The notes under the pieces: generated by a model | What the model saw: only the letters and a program-made list of their open reading frames with translations | What the model was told of the DNA's origin: nothing | Databases searched by the model: none | NCBI GenBank assembly: GCA_022592445.1 | Contig: JABYQR010000138.1 | Location: 1-64,000 of the forward strand | DNA: 64,000 nucleotides | Reading direction: 5' to 3' | Source: Cytidiella melzeri | Taxonomy: Eukaryota; Basidiomycota; Agaricomycetes; Polyporales; Irpicaceae | Position numbers and translations under genes: made by a program | Part shown: in pieces, positions 1-12,500 of the stretch | Numbering within the stretch: position 1 is the first letter of the stretch | Layout of the letters: every line of letters starts with the position of its first letter

Positions 1-429
1 GTCTCTTTCAAGGGAAATAGACGCCAGGTAAGCGCTGGATAAGCGCTTGACAAGCGCTTCGATATTCCCAATAATACCGTTGCCTGGTAAGGCAAGTCTT
101 GTAGAAACATTGAAAATCTGTGACATGATACAGCAATACGGCGTGTCACACCCCACCTGTGTCACTTTGTGTCACATCCGGCCACCATCCACTAACTCAT
201 ATCTGTCACACGTGAAACATTCCTCATCTGCTCATCCACTACCAAAATTTTGTCACTTGTCACATCCCCAACCGCTATGCGCTGATGCATACAGTAGTAC
301 AACGAGAGACAGCTCGATAAGGAAATGATAATCAACAAGGCTGTGTCCGCAGGAATGAGGCTATGCTAACATGTGATCTATATAGAATGAGAACAATAAA
401 AAGAACAAGGTAACCTTGTCCGTGAGCGA
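1..429. other. Non-genic leader with a cluster of TGTCAC motifs
   Basis: No credible gene is seen. Between about 120 and 270 the hexamer TGTCAC or its complement recurs at least six times at uneven spacing. The rest looks like transposon-flanking DNA. Confidence 0.4.
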
Positions 430-1310
430 GAGCTGGAAATATCAATATGGAAAACCTGCTCAATGGGATTCAAATCGGGAGAATATGGTGGTCAGAAGAT
501 GAGCTTAGCTCCTGGGTTTATTGTAGTTAGCACAAAGAGCATAAACATGAGTAAGTATATTCCGAAAAAGAATTACGCACCACATTCAACTTTAACAATC
601 TGGCGAACTGCCTCAACATGATGAATAGCACAATTATCAAGAACAACAACACTGCGGGGCCCTGGATGAAAATTCAGAATTGTGGCCTAGAATCCTAGTT
701 GTAAGCATTACATGGAATTATGTCACTGAAGCTAGTGAAATGTACCACTTGCTGCCTGAGAGACTGAATGAATCAATTTTTTGTCACTGAACCTTCAAAA
801 ATGTCCAGTGCCACCATTCCGTCAACAGTCAGGGCAGGCAGTGCAGAATATTGCTGGCCACGGCAAAAAAAAAACTGCCGCCGTACACAGGCCTGTCCAA
901 GGCAACTCCATCCTTCAGTCCGTTGGTTGGTGAGGTCGTCAACACTGGACTCATCCAGCCAGACAAAGGACTCTTTGTATATATCGACACATACCCCACG
1001 CCAGGTGGCACGAAGGAGGTCGTCACGCTCTGGGAGATAGAATTATGGGAGTACGCAAGTCGGCGGATTGTTCGAGACAGAGTGGCAATTGAAACAGAGA
1101 TGTCTCGTGTATTGAATAACTGGTCTTGAATCTCATCAAGGTTCAGCGCGCAATTGGTCTCTACCAGGGAAATTATATAGTTGAGGTCGTCTGTATCAAG
1201 AGCACGATTACAACCTCTCGAATGCACGAAGGGGCTCCTTGTGTCGCCATACTCTCGATATGATCGAAGGATATCATATACTGTTGTTTTCGAGCACCAG
1301 CCAGATTTGC
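430..1310 (-). mobile_element. Decayed Tc1/mariner-type transposase
   Basis: On the minus strand, translated fragments in shifting frames line up with a Tc1/mariner transposase. A helix-turn-helix piece (LSRTIRRL) lies near 1050-1150. A first catalytic Asp region (WLDESSVDD) lies near 930-960, a second Asp region (VVVLDNCAIHH) near 630-660, and a block similar to the catalytic-Glu motif (PYSP..NPIE) near 455-500. The same blocks occur in better order in the element at 54.97-55.99 kb, so this is a relative. Several stops and frame changes interrupt it, so it cannot encode a working enzyme. No terminal inverted repeats were found. Confidence 0.75.
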
Positions 1311-1745
1311 AATATCTTGATATGGGGAATGGCCAGCTCTAGATGAGTTCGCGTAGCTGTTGCGACAGATGGGGCTGCATGCCAGAGAGTAGAATATTAA
1401 TGCAATGTTGTTTCTTACGCTGGCACCCCCTCGTGAGCGCTTCTTACAGCGTTACAGCAGCAGTGACCATCAATTCTACCTTATAAGGCATGTCTTGGCA
1501 CGCGCAAAAATCCGGCATTCCGGTTTATTCTGCAAAACACTGTGATGTCTCAGACTTGGATTCGCGTACGCGTCCACAACTCGAGTGCGCATGATATATA
1601 CCGGTCTGCAAGCATCTCCGCCCGGCCCAAACTTCACACCAGGGGCCACGACGACTACTCTGTAATTCGCCTTTCAATGCTACCCTGTTATCCTCTTCCA
1701 ACGCTCAACGATATTACTTCCCGCTTATAATAATTTTTACGGCTC
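1311..1745. other. Intergenic, upstream of the FMN oxidase gene
   Basis: No gene or conserved RNA was recognised. An AT-rich stretch (1715-1740) directly precedes the start codon of the next gene and is the likely core promoter and 5' leader. Confidence 0.4.
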
Positions 1746-3475
1746 ATGCCTAAAGACACAAGAGAATCTTCAAGCGTCGAGCGTGTCGAGCAGAAAACAG
1801 AACACGGGCAGACCTGGAGCTCGTACAACATCGAGCTCTACACGACGAGAACGGGCCCCCCGCTCGGGACGCTTTTCTTCAAGGAGATCGAGCAGCAGGC
1901 ACGCGAGAAGCTCCGGAACCATCCCAGTGAGTACACACTGCCCAGATCCAGTCCGTTCGTCTTCTTTCCATCGAGCAAACCCTTCCATTAGGTGCGTTCT
2001 TGTACGTGTACGGAAGCGCAGGGCAGGGCGCTGCGTGCGACGCGAATGTGAGCGAACTCGCCAAGTGGATGTTCGTCCCAAGAATGCTTCGCGATGCGAC
2101 GGTGCGCAATATACAAGTGCGTATATGCAGCATCACCGCATATACCCTACTGAAGATTACAATGGCCGGAATAGACCTCGTTGTTTGGCGTGAAACACAG
2201 CTCGCCTCTGGTCATCGCACCTATAGGCGTTCAGGGACTGATGCACCCAGACGCGGACATTGCAACGGCACAAGCTGCCGCCAACGTCGGTGTGACGTTC
2301 ACCATGAGTTCAGCGTCGACACGGACGATTGAGCAAGTAGGAGAGGCATGTGGGTCGAATCATCGCTGGTACCAGCTTTATTGGTAATGTCACCGCATTG
2401 AGTAGAAAGGAACTTGTCTCACTCACCCACCCTCAGGCCAATCCAAGACGATATCACCCTGTCCTTGCTCAAACGCGCAAAAGCTAGCGGATTTCACGCA
2501 TTGGTCGTCACCCTCGATACACCCACCATCGGCTACCGTCCACACGACCTCGCACAAGCGTACCTACCCTTCGTACACGGGTGGGGTTCCCAAGTCGGCC
2601 TTTCTGACCCTGTCTTTATGGCAAAGCTCAACGAACCTGTCAGGACCAACCCGCCGATGTTCCCGTACGAGCCTGAGAAGCTCGACAAGTTGGTCAGGGA
2701 CGGAGACGAGAAGGCGATGCGGACGAATCAGCTCGCAGTGGAATGGCAGAAGAACTTGGCGTCGGGCAAGTTTAGAACGTGGGAGGATCTCAAGTTCCTC
2801 AAGGACAACTGGGACGGTCCTATCATCTTGAAGGGCATCATGTCTGTGAAGGCAAGTATGGACTTGGGTCCTTGGTAAGACTTCATCCGTTTGCTGATCG
2901 TGGGCGACCAGGATGCCGAGTTGGCCATCGACTACGGTATGGATGGTATTGTTGTCTCTAATCACGGTGAGTTAGTTCTTCTTCTTCTTCTTCTTCTTCC
3001 CCAGTCGCGCGCCGTCTGAATCTCAATGTTATGCAGGTGGGAGGCAAGTGGAAGGCTCCGTACCGACTTTCTGGGCATTGCGCAAAATCTGTGCTTCTCT
3101 GAAGGTGAAGGAAGCGCAGAAGAGCGAGAAATTGACGGTCCTCTTTGATTCGGGGATTCGTACCGGAAGCGACATCATAAAGGCTATCGCCGCCGGCGCT
3201 CAGGCTGTCATGCGTGCGTATGATCTGCTTGCTTGGAGGTCGTAACTAACAGACCAATCCCAGTGGGTCGTCCGTTCATGTACGGGCTGGCAACTGGTGG
3301 CAAAGAAGGCGTAGAGCAGGTGATTAGAAGCATCCTCGCCGATTGCGAGCTCACAATGGGGCTGGCCGGGTTCAAGGATTTGGAGGAGCTGCAAGCTGAA
3401 GGAGAGGAGATGTTGGTAAAGATCGATGACACTCACCAGTCAGAGCCCCGCCTGTCCACTGGAAGCCGGTTATGA
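1746..3475 (+). CDS. FMN-dependent alpha-hydroxyacid oxidase (lactate 2-monooxygenase / glycolate oxidase family)
   Basis: Seven exons (1746-1926, 1992-2116, 2175-2383, 2437-2851, 2912-2966, 3037-3213, 3264-3475) give 457 residues, normal for the family. It is a TIM barrel binding FMN that oxidises L-2-hydroxy acids. Family active-site positions are visible: Tyr in YVYGSAG (about 65-67), Tyr171 in YQLYW, Asp199 in TLDTP, Arg206, Lys304 in LKGI, catalytic His328 and Arg331 in SNHGGRQ, and the FMN-phosphate segment DSGIRTGSD. The segment after GGRQ reads VEG, where the family usually has LDG or VDG. No targeting peptide is evident. The fourth intron (2852-2911) only fits the family as a GC-AG intron. 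The last exon's end is the least certain part. The gene converges on TIM17. Substrate cannot be told from sequence. Confidence 0.86.
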
Positions 3476-3600
3476 TGGACGTAGACGGTTGGCAGGAGAT
3501 TATGCGGGTAATAGATATTACAGTATGTTGAGTAGCGGCGTAATGAAGGAGCAAAAGAGACAAGCAAGTACATCTAGGGCCACAGAAATTGTAGCTGCTT

Positions 3601-4315
3601 TTACGCAGGCTGCGCATCGGGTACTGAGAGCGAGAATGAAAATGACATCTTTGACGGGGTGAGATGAGCACGTACATGGTGGTAGCTGAGGTCTTGTGTT
3701 GTCGTTGAATACCCGTGAAACCAAAACACCCACACCCTCGAATACACTGAGAAGGATACCACAAGCAACTGCGGAGCTCAGCGCTGCTCGAGGACCACCT
3801 GTGAAGAATTGTAAGAAGATTCGTGTACATAAACATAGCGAAGTGGTGGTGAAGGAGTAAGAATCATGAGGTCAATGCAAGACACGTACTCCGTGCAGCC
3901 AGACATCCACCCGTCATGAATCCAGAGATAATAGCATTCCACATATCCTCTTTTTGTCGCCATCCTTTGACAGCGCAGTCGAAAGTGGAGAACATGCCGC
4001 CCCAAACACCGAAGTTGCCACCTGTGACCGGCGCACGAGCCTTGATGACGGACATGGCTCCTACGAAACGATCTCCCTTTGTTTGCGTAAGGGCAGGGTG
4101 AGTTCCTCAACAGCACTTTCTTTGTTCGTACGTACCCTCGGCGAGTTTCTGGCACCCTTGATACCATGCCATATTGTACCGCCTACAGCACCCATAGCGA
4201 ACGCACTTCCGAAGTCTGATAGGATGACATACGGGCTACCATCCCATCAGTAGAGAACCAGCAAAGCTAAAAGCAGGGCTTACCAGGGATCTCGTGTGTG
4301 ATCAGCGTGGGCCAT
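3601..4315 (-). CDS. TIM17: Mitochondrial import inner membrane translocase subunit Tim17
   Basis: Five exons (4284-4315, 4136-4235, 3890-4076, 3676-3798, 3601-3623) give 154 residues. Tim17 is a four-helix inner-membrane subunit of the TIM23 complex that imports presequence proteins into mitochondria. Hallmarks are the N-terminal [15 protein letters not shown] block, the glycine-rich [15 protein letters not shown] segment and [16 protein letters not shown]. The conserved Cys in the DPCP and TFDC motifs, which form an intermembrane-space disulphide in yeast, are present. The tail is short (RPQLPPLPDAQPA), typical for Tim17 rather than Tim22 or Tim23. The first and last exons are 32 and 23 nt. 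Confidence 0.95.
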
Positions 4316-4517
4316 GATGAATAACGACGACGAAACTGGTGAGAGAACGGGCTGCGCGATGAGCTGGACGGCGGCAGGACGCTGGAAAGCGGGAAACTTT
4401 TCGAGCGCCCGGACCGAAGGCTTTAGGGCCGGCGAAACGCGTGGGTCACGTGCAAAACGCGTTGCCCCAAGAGACGCGACCGTGGCTTGGACCTGAACGT
4501 GAACCACCCAACAATCG

Positions 4518-7122
4518 ATGTCGGCAAGCACAACAAAAGCAGCATCATCTGCGAGTCAACGCTTGCAAGTTTTTGTGGAAATACCGTATTCCTCGCTGTC
4601 CTCGCGACCTGCACCCTCTGAGCTCTCGTTTCATCCGCGTATTGGACCCACATCAGACGTGAAGGAGAACACGCCTCTGACACCTTTGAGGACCACCATC
4701 AGCCGGACAGCCATGACGACAAACATGAGCTCTGGTTCGAAGAAACGCAAGTCATCTGAAGAGGATTCTACGTTGACAGAGGACTCGACTGCCTCCAAGA
4801 TAAAGAAGGCGAAGCTTTCCAGCTCTGCTCCACAGCCCGCCGGTAAGGCGGCGACCACTGACAAAGTCAAACAGAACGAGTCCACGAGGACAAAGGGAAC
4901 AGGAGCGATTGACAACTCAGAGTTTCCGAACGGGTATTTCTATTGTCATCAGTGCTGCAGGAAGCGCGACACGTTGGGTGAGCCATTGAACCTCCGCAAG
5001 TCAATTTACGTATTTCCACTCAAGGCAATCCGCTAGTTGGCGTTCACTGCACTTGGAAGCGTGTCACTCCTGGATCTAAAGGCCAACTTGAGCGGTGCAA
5101 GGCTAGATACTGCAGCGCTTGCTTAAAGAACCGTTACCAGGAGGATATGGATGCCATTATGTCTCGAGGAAATTCAGCTTTGTCTGCTAAGCAGCGCGAA
5201 CAGCATGTGTTGTCAGGCGGGTTTCACTATCAGTAAGTTGCGGTATTGCGCATGCTCGGCATTGTTTTTCATCTGTCGCTTCAGATGCCCTAGATGTAGA
5301 GATGAGTGTAACTGCAGGACTTGCAGGAAGGCGAAAGGACTCGAACCGACTGGGTAAGTGTTGTCTGTGTCTCTGCTTACTACCATAACTCACGTGATCT
5401 TCTCAGCAATTTCAATTTAGCTGCACGAAAAGCCGAGAAGGCTGCGGCAGCGAAGGCTAAGGTGCGTGATTTCTCCGCTGCAGACGATGATTCCAAAGTC
5501 ATGGCTATTCTTAGGATAAGAGCACGAATACTCAGAAGGCTGGTAAAGCTTCGCAAGCCAGTGGCAAAACAGAAACATTCATGTCAGCGAAGCCTCGAGC
5601 TAAGCCAAAACCCAAGGCAAAGTCTATGCCCAAGCCTGTCTGGACGCGCGTTGCGACCGATTTGACCCTCGATAGCGCGGAGACTCGCATTCACATCCGC
5701 GAGTTCGCCGTCCGTTTCGCATCGGTTCTACAACTCACGAATACTCAGCTGGAGGAGCTGGACGAGATCTCTGGAGACAATCTAGGAGAAGCCATGGAAT
5801 GGGATAACGTCGAAACGGAAGATGTCGAAATCATCTCCTGGGTTAGCGACACCTGCGCGAAAAGCATAATTCTAGGCCTTATGGACGTGATTGCCGATGG
5901 CGCTGATACCAGAGGCCATCACGCAGATTCCAAGGCCTTGAGGGACGCTACGAAGAATGTAAAGGCCAGTGGTGCGAACCTCAATCGTGTTTGGACTGCC
6001 CTTGCGGACTTGCGAGAAAGTCTCGGAATGCAACCCTCCTTGGTTTTTGCCAACCCGTTGCCTCCTCCTGCATCTGCTGTCATCCGCACGACACGGCGGA
6101 ATAAGGACTCGGACATGCACATCTCTAACTCAGCTCAACTTGTTCCCGTCATTGTCGACCTGATCGAGGCTGTTATGAGTTCCCCAGCTTTGAGAGATGC
6201 TCTAGAAGCCGGAGCTGCGGAGGAGAAAGAGTACGGCAAGCTTGCCAGGGAGGCGGTTGCGGCTGAAAATAACCGCTGGAAGGAAATTAAGGAGTCTAAG
6301 GCACCGAAGGACTCCAAGAAGGCGGACGCGAAAGGCTCGCGGGAACAACATCAGCAAAGGATAGAAGATCTAGAATATGCCCACCGCCTTGCCTCTCTGC
6401 GCTATATTTCTCGTTTCTCTCCCCTCGGTAGAGACGCTGATGGCCGTGTCTACTATGCGATGACACCCGGTATGGGAGAGAGTGATGCTTCTATGAACCT
6501 CTTAAAGGGCAAAGATGGCCGAGTGAAGGTTGGCCGGAAGAGGGGAGGTTTTACTGAGGACGATAGAGAAGAGATGGAGCGTTGGTCTTGGTTTGTGGCC
6601 GTATGGGGCCGGAAGCCGGACGGCGCAGAGGAGGCAAGACATCACACATTGGATGAGGAGGAGGGTGAGCCTGCAGACGACAGCGAAGAGGAATGTTGGT
6701 GGGGATTCTGGCAACCACAGGAGGTACAAAAGATAGCCGAATGGCTGACAGTCAAGTTTGGTCTTGAGGACGACGCGGACACGCGTCAGGTTGTCAATCC
6801 CAACACCACGAAGGCAGCAGGTGGCATGAAAGCGAAGGCCGCAAGGGGTCGCGCTTCTACAGGAAGCTCAAGCCTGACTAGCCTGAGCTCCTCCCATGTT
6901 AGCTCCCTAACCGCAATATCCGAGCTGTCAGACGAGGACCCGGACGCGCGTATCAGTTTTCAACGACCACTAGGGCACAAGCGCGAGCTGCAGGATCTGG
7001 TCAACGGTTTGAAAGACTTTGCGGACCTCTTGCAATGGCGTATCAAACGTGCATCAGCAGGGACACTGCAGAAGTCCAGCGCGAAGGTCGAGGCGGTGCC
7101 AGTCAACAGGTTTTACGGCTGA
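4518..7122 (+). CDS. 4CXXC-R1 zinc-finger protein with WHIM/WSD-like region (putative chromatin regulator)
   Basis: Five exons (4518-4977, 5037-5232, 5285-5353, 5407-5461, 5515-7122) give 795 residues. Residues about 130-260 form a Cys-rich domain with CHQCCRKRD, HCTWKRV, RCKARYCSACLKNRY and CPRCRDECNCRTCRK, the pattern of the zf-4CXXC_R1 family (CDCA7 / monoamine-oxidase A repressor R1 type). This binds DNA or modified chromatin in characterised relatives. A basic KPRAKPKPKAK linker follows. The C-terminal half has a helical segment like a DDT region and a WSD/WHIM2-like motif (RFSPLGRDADGRVYY), as in ISWI-associated proteins. The tail is Ser-rich. The N-terminus is low-complexity and Lys/Ser-rich, so the start could be the ATG at 4713. 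Nuclear function is inferred from the domains. Confidence 0.85.
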
Positions 7123-7449
7123 AGCAGCGTGCTCCATAGACTAATTATCTGTTCGATTAACTTTACTACTCTAGACATATAAACCTCCCTACCTTATGCA
7201 TACCTACTTGATGATTATGTGCTTGGAACCGCTGGCCAACCTTTGTGACTCTCTCCCTTCAGGGCGCTAAAGGTAACGCCACAAAGGACGAGGTGTGGAG
7301 AATTCAAGCGCCTCCTCACTTATGGAGATCAAATTTTCAGATTGAGACGCAAGTTCGCTCTATACCACATTTTGCCCACACAGGTGAGTTTTGGACACGT
7401 TCTATCTTCATTTCTTTACTCAATGCTAAACTTCGAGACCTCTGCTACT
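7123..7449. other. Intergenic between the 4CXXC gene and TRM11
   Basis: Nothing conserved is seen. It contains the 3' end of the upstream gene and the TRM11 promoter and leader. Confidence 0.4.
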
Positions 7450-9384
7450 ATGCCAGTCTCCTTATATATCTTTGTGTTTGCACAAGTCCATGAAGAATTC
7501 AGGGTGCCAGAGCTGCTTTCGATCTCCGAGCTGTACGACATCTCAATCACTTTTCCGGGAGGAGACTCTACGTCTGCAGACGTCTCTAGACCTTTTATGA
7601 TCCTAGGGCTAGAGAGTGAAGATCACGCCCGCATCCTGGCCCGCAGATGCATTCTCGTCAAGTATTGATATTGTCATGGCTTCGTGCCACACGCAACTGA
7701 TCAATGATCTCCTAGGTCGATTCACGAGTTATACGCGAATGGCGAGACGTACGATGAGATCCACCACCAGAATAACCAAAATAAGCACCTTTGGTCAAAA
7801 TACGTGAAGAACACATCGTTTAAATTCAAAGTGGAAGCATACAATCACTCGATACCTCAGCGCCGTCAAAAGGAGGTGGTACTCAGCTTCTCCTATATGG
7901 GCTGGCTGGGGAAAATTGATATGAAAACTCCAGAAGTCACATTGTGCTGCTTTGAGGAATGTACGCAATGTCCTTTCTTGGCGTAGCGACACAGTGTAGC
8001 TCACATTGAAGAAGACCCGGATAAAAGAGGAAGCCCCGCCAGTCTTCGACACCGACATGAAGGGGACGGCGCCTTCATGCAGGTCTATTTCGGCAGGTTG
8101 GTACGTTCAGACAGGACCCCGCATTTTGTCTCTTCGTATCCTCACCGTGTCCAAGGTTGCTGAGGGCACTGCACGGCAGCTAGTCAACAATTTCGACGTG
8201 AAGAAAAGGTCATATTACGGCAACACTAGCATGGAGGCTGAAATCTCATTACTGATGGCTAACCAGACTCTGGTCAGTCACATACTCTCAGTAGGATATC
8301 CTATGTCAACAGCTTTGATCATCAGTGCGCGGCAGGCATCCCCAGGAAAGCTTATTTATGACCCATTCATTGGTACGGGAAGCATGGCATATGTGAGCCC
8401 TTCCTCTCGTAGTGCTCGGCAGTCTTACGTATCTGCGCTCGTCAGACGACTGGGCATTTTGGTGCGTTCGTGTATGGCTCTGATATCGACGGACGCCAGA
8501 TAAGAGGCAAAGGCAAGTTGCCATAGTGCTGATGACGTCGATGGTACTATATCTGAAACATATGCTTGTGTAGACGATACCCCCGGGATCATGCGTGCAG
8601 CTTCCCAGTACGGAGTATCGCAGCGGATAATTGACCTGTGTACTTTCGACCTAACAAAAAATCCGTGGAGATGCGGCGATCTCTTCGACGCTATCATCAC
8701 AGACCCACCCTGTAAGCACCTAGCTGACTTGGTCACGCCAATGCTGATCAATGGTTGCAGACGGGGTCAGAGCTGGTGCTAAAAGACTAGGTCGCAAGAA
8801 CGAAGCATGGCGTCCTACGGAGAAGTTCCTCGCACATCGGTCGTGAGTATATCATGAACTTAGCCAAGTTCTGACTCGCTTACTACGCATATTATAGGGA
8901 AGAGCAACCCTATGTTCCCCCGACAAAGCCGTACGAGCTGTCCGCACTGGCTTCGGACCTGGTACTGTTTGCACGTTACGCACTAAAGCCAGGAGGAAGG
9001 CTTGTGTTCTTCCTACCAACTGTCACAGAAGAATACGAAGAACTAGATCTTCAAACCATGATGTGCGATGGGATGGTAGTCATCGCTAATTCTCTGCAGG
9101 ATTTTGGATCATGGGGTCGCCGAGTAAGCACATGCACTTGTCATTTCGTGTTGCGGCCACTGACCACCGACCTCCATTTACAGCTCATCACTGTGCGCAA
9201 AACGACAACAGCAAGATTTGCACCTCATACCTTTGATCCCTCAGCACGAGAAGGAGCTACGCCTCACGTACCTGCGCACAAGGACTTTAGGGAAAAGTAC
9301 TTCAGCGGGTTCAAACGAGATACAGGGGATGCACCACTTGTACAACGACGTATGAGTGACGATGTAAAACTAGCGGTATCATAA
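7450..9384 (+). CDS. TRM11: tRNA (guanine(10)-N2)-methyltransferase catalytic subunit Trm11
   Basis: Ten exons (7450-7661, 7716-7960, 8000-8100, 8156-8272, 8336-8392, 8446-8512, 8574-8711, 8761-8842, 8898-9123, 9184-9384) give 481 residues. Trm11 with Trm112 makes m2G10 in cytosolic tRNA using SAM. The N-terminus (LYIFVFAQVHEEFR) and the VKKRSYYGNTSMEAE block are family signatures. SAM motif I is DPFIGTGSM (234-242), and the catalytic motif is DPPY (310-313), followed by GVRAGAKRLGR. Two introns (8273-8335 and 9124-9183) have lengths divisible by three and no stop, so retention would keep the frame. The intron at 8513-8573 fits only as GC-AG. The 39-nt intron 7961-7999 is unusually short and is the weakest junction. 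Confidence 0.9.
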
Positions 9385-9506
9385 GAAGGTTTGAGCAGTA
9401 AGTATAGTAGTCACATATACTGAATGGAAGCTAGCAACAACCCACGTTGTCAGTTTTGTGTGGTTCAATGAGGATCAACGTGAGGAGTTTACAAGTTCGA
9501 GATTAG

Positions 9507-12500
9507 TCAACGATCGCCACTCATGATGGAACGTGCTGTAGCAGCAATACGGAAGTTGGTTGGCACAACTGTGTGTCTAGTTGACAATTATTAGAGATGA
9601 TGTAGCTTGCGCACGACGATGAAACATACTCGTAGTAGGTTTGTACGTCCGCTCCTTCCATGACGAGAACGTCGCCCTAAGAAGTGTTCAGTCATTGGAT
9701 ATGGGTTTGAGAGTGGACCCACATGGCGGAGGTAAAGCTGCAGTACTTCGCGCGAGCTTCCGGGTGCTAACTCAGACGCGGCGAACTTGGAATGCAGTCT
9801 GAAGTACATGTATGCAGAAGCTCCCAATGAAAGGGATGCCACGACTGGTCCCAGCCCTTTCTCACTGTCACTATGAAACTGTACGCGGTACCGTCAGATA
9901 CCATGGACTCCTGAGAAGACCATATTTCTTACCGCCATCTTCTGTCTTTCCATATACGCCGCGCTCAGAACCTCGTTGAAATCAGCACGGCAGGCCAACT
10001 TTGCTTGACTCATACGGAGCTTGATCAGGTCCAAGGCGTGCTTTACAGCCGAGGGAGCATTCTCCCAAGGGACCGTGTTGTCCGTTCCACCAACATACTG
10101 ACCGCAGAAAATGAACAAATCAACGGAAGAACTAAGAAGTGAGAGATAGCAGACCTGATATGGCTCTCCGGCTGGAAGCATATCAGCAAATGCAAACGTC
10201 AGTGAGAACGTCCATAGGCTTACTATTTTGCGAAAAATAGTTCGTCAAGAGCGTGCCTCGACCTATATCGTGTCAGTATTTCTCATCACGTCACACCAGA
10301 GTCCTACATTTATGCTGCCCGAATAACTCAGCGATACACTCAGCAAGACTACAAACTACTTACAGCTCGAAGAGGCCAACGACGGAGTTTGAGTGCGCCA
10401 GAGTCGGCTTGCACTTGATACTCTTGAAGAATGTTATCCGCGGCTGTACTTGCTAGATTCGGAGCTAGAAGCATATGTATTCGTCCCCTACGTTCAAGCG
10501 TGAATGTCATACATACAGAATCAACAATTTCTGTACGAACCGACTGCGAGGGAGAATTAACATGATGTGCTGCGCATGGCTCTTTTCGCAGGCGAAAATC
10601 TGATACCTGGCGCAAGTGATTCCGCCTACGTAACATGAGTTCCATGATAGGAATTGTACAGTTTTTCCTCACTTGCGGGCTCAATTTGATGTCTGTCAAA
10701 CGTTTTCGCGTGTGCCTGGAATCGAAAGTGCATAGGCAACCAATGCTTGGCTGGGTATCGAAACACGTTCTGTCAACAAAGTCATGAGCAAGCAAGCCGC
10801 ATATTGCGTGCGGTCCACTTACCCCGCAAGTGCGACATTCCCAGCCCTCCCACTTGTACCTGAGCGACGACAACAATCCAGCATTGAACCTATCGGCGAT
10901 GGGCAGAATTCGCACCTGCTTGATAGACGTCCGCATTGTGTGCAATGCCAACCTTTACAGAAATGCCAACTCGTTGTCGAGCCGGTGGCGTCCTCAAGGC
11001 TCACAGGAGGAGGTGGTCGGATATCCACTACTTGCTGACCAAAGCCAGATACAGGCTGCAAAAAGGACTTTGCATACTCGAGTCGTTCCGGAACGCGTTT
11101 CTTGTCGCGGAAAGTCCAAAAGCTTTTGCATCCTGGCTTAAGACACATCCAGCCTTGCTCGTACACTTGCGGAGATGAATTATTGCAGGATTCACACAGC
11201 TCTGGGTCGTGTCCACGGCTCGATATCTCTGCATCACATGAGTCAACGAAAGACAATATGGACGTCCCATGCTACATACCCTGTGGTATTTCTAGATCTG
11301 GCAATGCTATGTCTGTATTGGTTGAAGTCAATGGAGCGATGATCCCTTGGTCAATTAGTTCCGCTGAGCCGAACTGATGCCACCAAGGCTCCCCTTGTCC
11401 ATCGGCCCATTGAAATGCGAACTTGTATCGCACAACTTTCCCATCAGAATTGGTCGCAGCCTGGTACTCGGCTTGTGCCAATGGTCAGAAGGACCCCTTA
11501 CAAGAGGGAAAATGACCATACGTACACCAAGCGTACGCAATATAGTACCAGCCAAGGACAGCGTATGCGCAGCCTTTGGATGCTAGGTCATAAGGAAATA
11601 ACGCGTATTTGTCGTCGATGAGCAAAGCAATTGGCTGCTTCTGCTTGTAAGTTTGTAACAAGGCCCATACGGACTTGTCCTCTTCCAGCTGGTCGCTGGC
11701 TTCGAACGTCTGAAGGTGACCGTCTGTTTTTCGAATGCTCTCAGCTTTGCCGCCTCTGCAAAACATGGCGTGAGTATGTTGGAGGCTATCTACTCACGAA
11801 CTCAAAACACATACCCATGAGAAATGATCAGTTTCCCGCCGTTGTGAAAAATGTCGCGACTAGCAGCTGGTCATGAGAATGATTCACAAGTCATATTACC
11901 TGACAGTTACCGTGCGGAAAATCCACCCAACAAATATCCTTCGACACGATCCTTCCTGAAGTACACACCCCCTTGATAGCTACGGAACCTGGCAAACGAC
12001 TCACATACTTCTTGGCGTGACTGATAAAGGTTAAGCTCTACATTTAACACCGGGAAACGTAAAGGACCTACTTGAGACCAAATCGGAGGGTAGCTAGGCA
12101 AAGGGAGTTTCGGTGCGCATATCGAATGCTCATGAGAAACATCGATCGCACCTACAAAAGTCTCGTCGTCGGACTCGTCCAGCGCAAATTGACCACTCGG
12201 ATCCTCCATCTCCCATTCATCGACAGCCTCGTCAGGGCAGCGAAGGATCTCCATAGCGTTCGTCGCTCCGTCTCTTATTATTGTATCCACCGCAGATGCA
12301 CTGACGCCTAGAGTGTTCTGCGGGACAGCGGGCATCGCTGTCTGCGTTGCCCGCACCTGCTTCCTACGGGTTTTCGGAAGAGCGACGAGTCGCCTACCCT
12401 CTTTCTGCATCGGCGGAATGTTGGTGGAGAGGGAGATGGTGTCATCCTCCGCTTCGTCTCGTGTCCGCTTCCCGCGCTTAGTAGCCTTCGACTTCCCTCG

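Noticed and set aside
2872..2911. GT donor at 2874 in the FMN oxidase gene
   Set aside because: It would add residues (ASMDLGPW) in a loop of fixed length and break the frame. The GC donor at 2852 gives the exact family junction.
10770..10951. Unspliced read-through reading of the AlkB-like gene around the second Cys cluster
   Set aside because: The alternative frame loses the CxxC...CxxC pattern. Introns 10860-10915 and 10770-10822 restore it and keep the whole gene in frame.
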